64,000 bases of DNA from Syngnathus acus (Eukaryota > Chordata > Actinopteri > Syngnathiformes > Syngnathidae). The stretch covers positions 13,309,693 through 13,373,692 of the forward strand of contig NC_051088.1 of NCBI RefSeq assembly GCF_901709675.1, given 5' to 3'. The notes under the pieces are model-generated. The model was not told where the DNA came from and ran no database searches. It saw nothing but the letters and a program-made list of their open reading frames with translations. Made by a program: the position numbers and the translations under genes. Positions 62,201 to 64,000 of this stretch are shown here, in pieces. How positions within the stretch are numbered: position 1 is the stretch's first letter; the number at the start of each line of letters is the position of its first letter.

Positions 62201-62690
62201 TCTCGGGCCCCTTTGCTATCCCTGGACCAGGGCTATTTAAGCCCACTGCTCTAATTCTGAAAGTCCTGATCAGGCTGAGTGATGCACCTCCAACCCCCCC
62301 ACCTCGCTCGCTCGCTCTCGCTGGATCAGTCACACTCACCAGCTTGTTCACACTCTCTCGGTTATTCCCCACCATGCGCCTACACACACGCATGCGCCTA
62401 CACACACGCATACGCACGCACGCACACACGCAGGTGCTGTCCTACATGAATAGTGCACATTCAACATACGCACACACTCACGCAGAAACACACACGCAGG
62501 TGCCATCGATCTTACTTGAGTGAATGGTGAACATTCATCCTTTGACATGCTTACAAAAACAAGATTTTGAGATGTTTGACAGCACTGTACATACTTAAGC
62601 CTCAAGTCGACATCCAATGAATGTGTCTCACTCAAAGTTGCTGACACAGTTTCACGTACTCGCCCAGTAACTTGACAAACACACAGAGGA
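59241..62690. other. Non-coding DNA, no gene seen
   Basis: AT-rich to about 60700, then more mixed, with a TG microsatellite near 60967-60991 and CA-rich tracts near 62381-62500. Open frames are short and unrecognised. Confidence 0.35.
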
Positions 62691-63200
62691 GAGGAAGTGG
62701 TGCGCGGTGACACATACCTCGCCGGGTGCTTGAGCGTCTCTGCAACTGGAGAGGTTGCTCATTGGATCGGGTTGGCGGCAGTGGCGGGCATATAGAAATA
62801 TCCACTTTGTATCTTCTTCCTCGCTACTGCTCAGCCTTTCCTCTATTCATCCAGTCCCTGCCTCTCCTTCTTTTCACTCTCTAAACGCCTCTTTGCTCCC
62901 TCCCTCCCTCCCTCCCTCGCTCCCGCTCCCTCTCTCACTTTCTAGCGCTCTGTCATAGCATTCTCTTTCCCCGGCTCGCTTGATCTCACCACCGCACGCA
63001 CCCCTCCTCTCTTCCCTTCTTCCTTGACAAGTGCTCCCTGACACTCGCTAACTTTTTTCCCTCCCCATACCTGCAATAGAGTGTATAATTATAGAAAGCT
63101 CAGTGGTAATGCAGTCAGGCTCATTGCATTGACGCTCATGTTTGGCAGACGGCCCGGTGGCTTGGCTCATTAACCTCCCTTGAGCAGAATGCAGAATGGA
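62691..63200 (-). promoter_or_regulatory. Possible 5' noncoding exon and promoter region of the ataxin-1-like gene
   Basis: On the minus strand CAAGCACCCGGCGAG is followed by GTATGTGT, a good splice donor at 62718-62717. The DNA further upstream (62830-63060) is rich in CTCC/CCCT tracts, including a (CCCT)n run at 62896-62920, as in many TATA-less promoters. No transcript evidence is available, so this is a guess. Confidence 0.25.
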
Positions 63201-64000
63201 CCGGCCCTGTGGCTCTTGCTATTTGTTGCAACACCTCAGCCTCTTAGGCTCATCGGCCAATCCCGGGCCAGGAGAGATGAAGGCAAAGGTGCGCCTGCTT
63301 AGACTCGGAGCACTCTACCAGTATGGGAGAACAAGTTGCAGCAGGTGCAATGTCAAGGTTAGGAGTCATCACAGTCACGACAGAGGCGACGCGTTTCTCT
63401 TGGGCCAAATTGCTGGCACATACTGTAGTGGCTTCATGTTCTTCTCTTTGATACCGAGATGAACTTATTGTGAAACCAGGGTGAAAGAATGTCCTACATT
63501 ACAAGTCATGCACTTCCCAGTATCGAATTCACGTGTACAACTGTTTACGCAACATTTAAAAAAACATTATTGAGGCGGCTTTTTCTACATCCACTGTACC
63601 TTGTGCAAAATATGATTAAATTACCTGTCTAATTTTATAATTTATTAAAAAGATACCGTCACAACACGTCCATGACCGTTGTCATCGGTTCTGGAAGTGA
63701 GTGTACAATCCAGTCCAGGCCAGGCCAGGTCAGACCAGGCCAGGTTAGGTCACATAAGTAGCTTACGGTGCCAAGAATCCAGCCACCGATTCAATTAGAA
63801 TATTTATTTGACAAGACACATCATTGATTTTGGATAGTGCCATTGTCTCTTCAAACAAAGTTCCATGTTATAATTTACAGAATAAATTGATACATATTTT
63901 CCCCACTCTTCCGACACAGAAAAAAATGGATTTGTCAATTCTACATTTTGTCAAGTGGTTGCACAAAACCAAATCAGTTAGATCCAAATGCATTTTTTTA
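63201..64000. other. Non-coding DNA, no gene seen
   Basis: A short GGCCA-rich repeat (CCAGGCCAGGCCAGGTCAGA) lies at 63715-63745. The open frame at 63196-63462 has no resemblance to a known family. Confidence 0.35.

Noticed and set aside
63196-63462. 88-residue open frame near the window end
   Set aside because: No family resemblance, no splice context, and composition similar to flanking non-coding DNA.

Overview
This window is animal nuclear DNA, most likely from a teleost fish. Every protein gene is split by GT/AG introns. The proteins match vertebrate families, and the repeats (Tc1, hAT, Tigger-like, V-SINE-like, long CA runs) are typical of fish. The species cannot be named from the sequence alone.

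Layout: dusp7 (ERK phosphatase, minus strand, 720-3407); a 4.6 kb fold-back repeat with a 235-bp tandem array in its centre (5486-10127); a broken 5-aminolevulinate synthase gene (minus, about 11487-12290, perhaps to 12684); spo11 (meiotic break-forming enzyme, minus, 13554-17092 plus an unresolved first exon); a damaged Tc1 element (19642-20413); bmp7 (plus, seven coding exons, 23430-37634); an IRF4/8/9/10-class interferon regulatory factor, probably irf10 (plus, eight coding exons, 39139-43928), with two interferon-response elements upstream; and an ataxin-1 family gene (minus, two coding exons, 45682-47758). From 47.8 kb to the end I see no coding gene. That stretch is probably the 5' noncoding part of the ataxin-1-like gene plus regulatory DNA and repeats.

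The genes do not form one pathway. In human, BMP7 and SPO11 are neighbours on chromosome 20q13, and DUSP7 and ALAS1 are near each other on 3p21. This window therefore joins two linkage blocks, and the alas copy beside dusp7 has decayed. spo11 and bmp7 are head to head about 5.9 kb apart; irf10 and the ataxin-1-like gene are tail to tail.

The most unusual structure is the fold-back element. Its arms are about 1.4-1.6 kb and carry tRNA-like A and B boxes. Its loop holds about eight near-identical 235-bp units, each able to form its own hairpin, and the hairpin loop is in opposite orientation in different units. Two separate perfect palindromes (58-bp arms in an irf10 intron; 66 bp near 45.16 kb), an alas gene that has lost its catalytic lysine region, and a Tc1/mariner-superfamily relic resembling an arthropod transposase family are the other points worth following.
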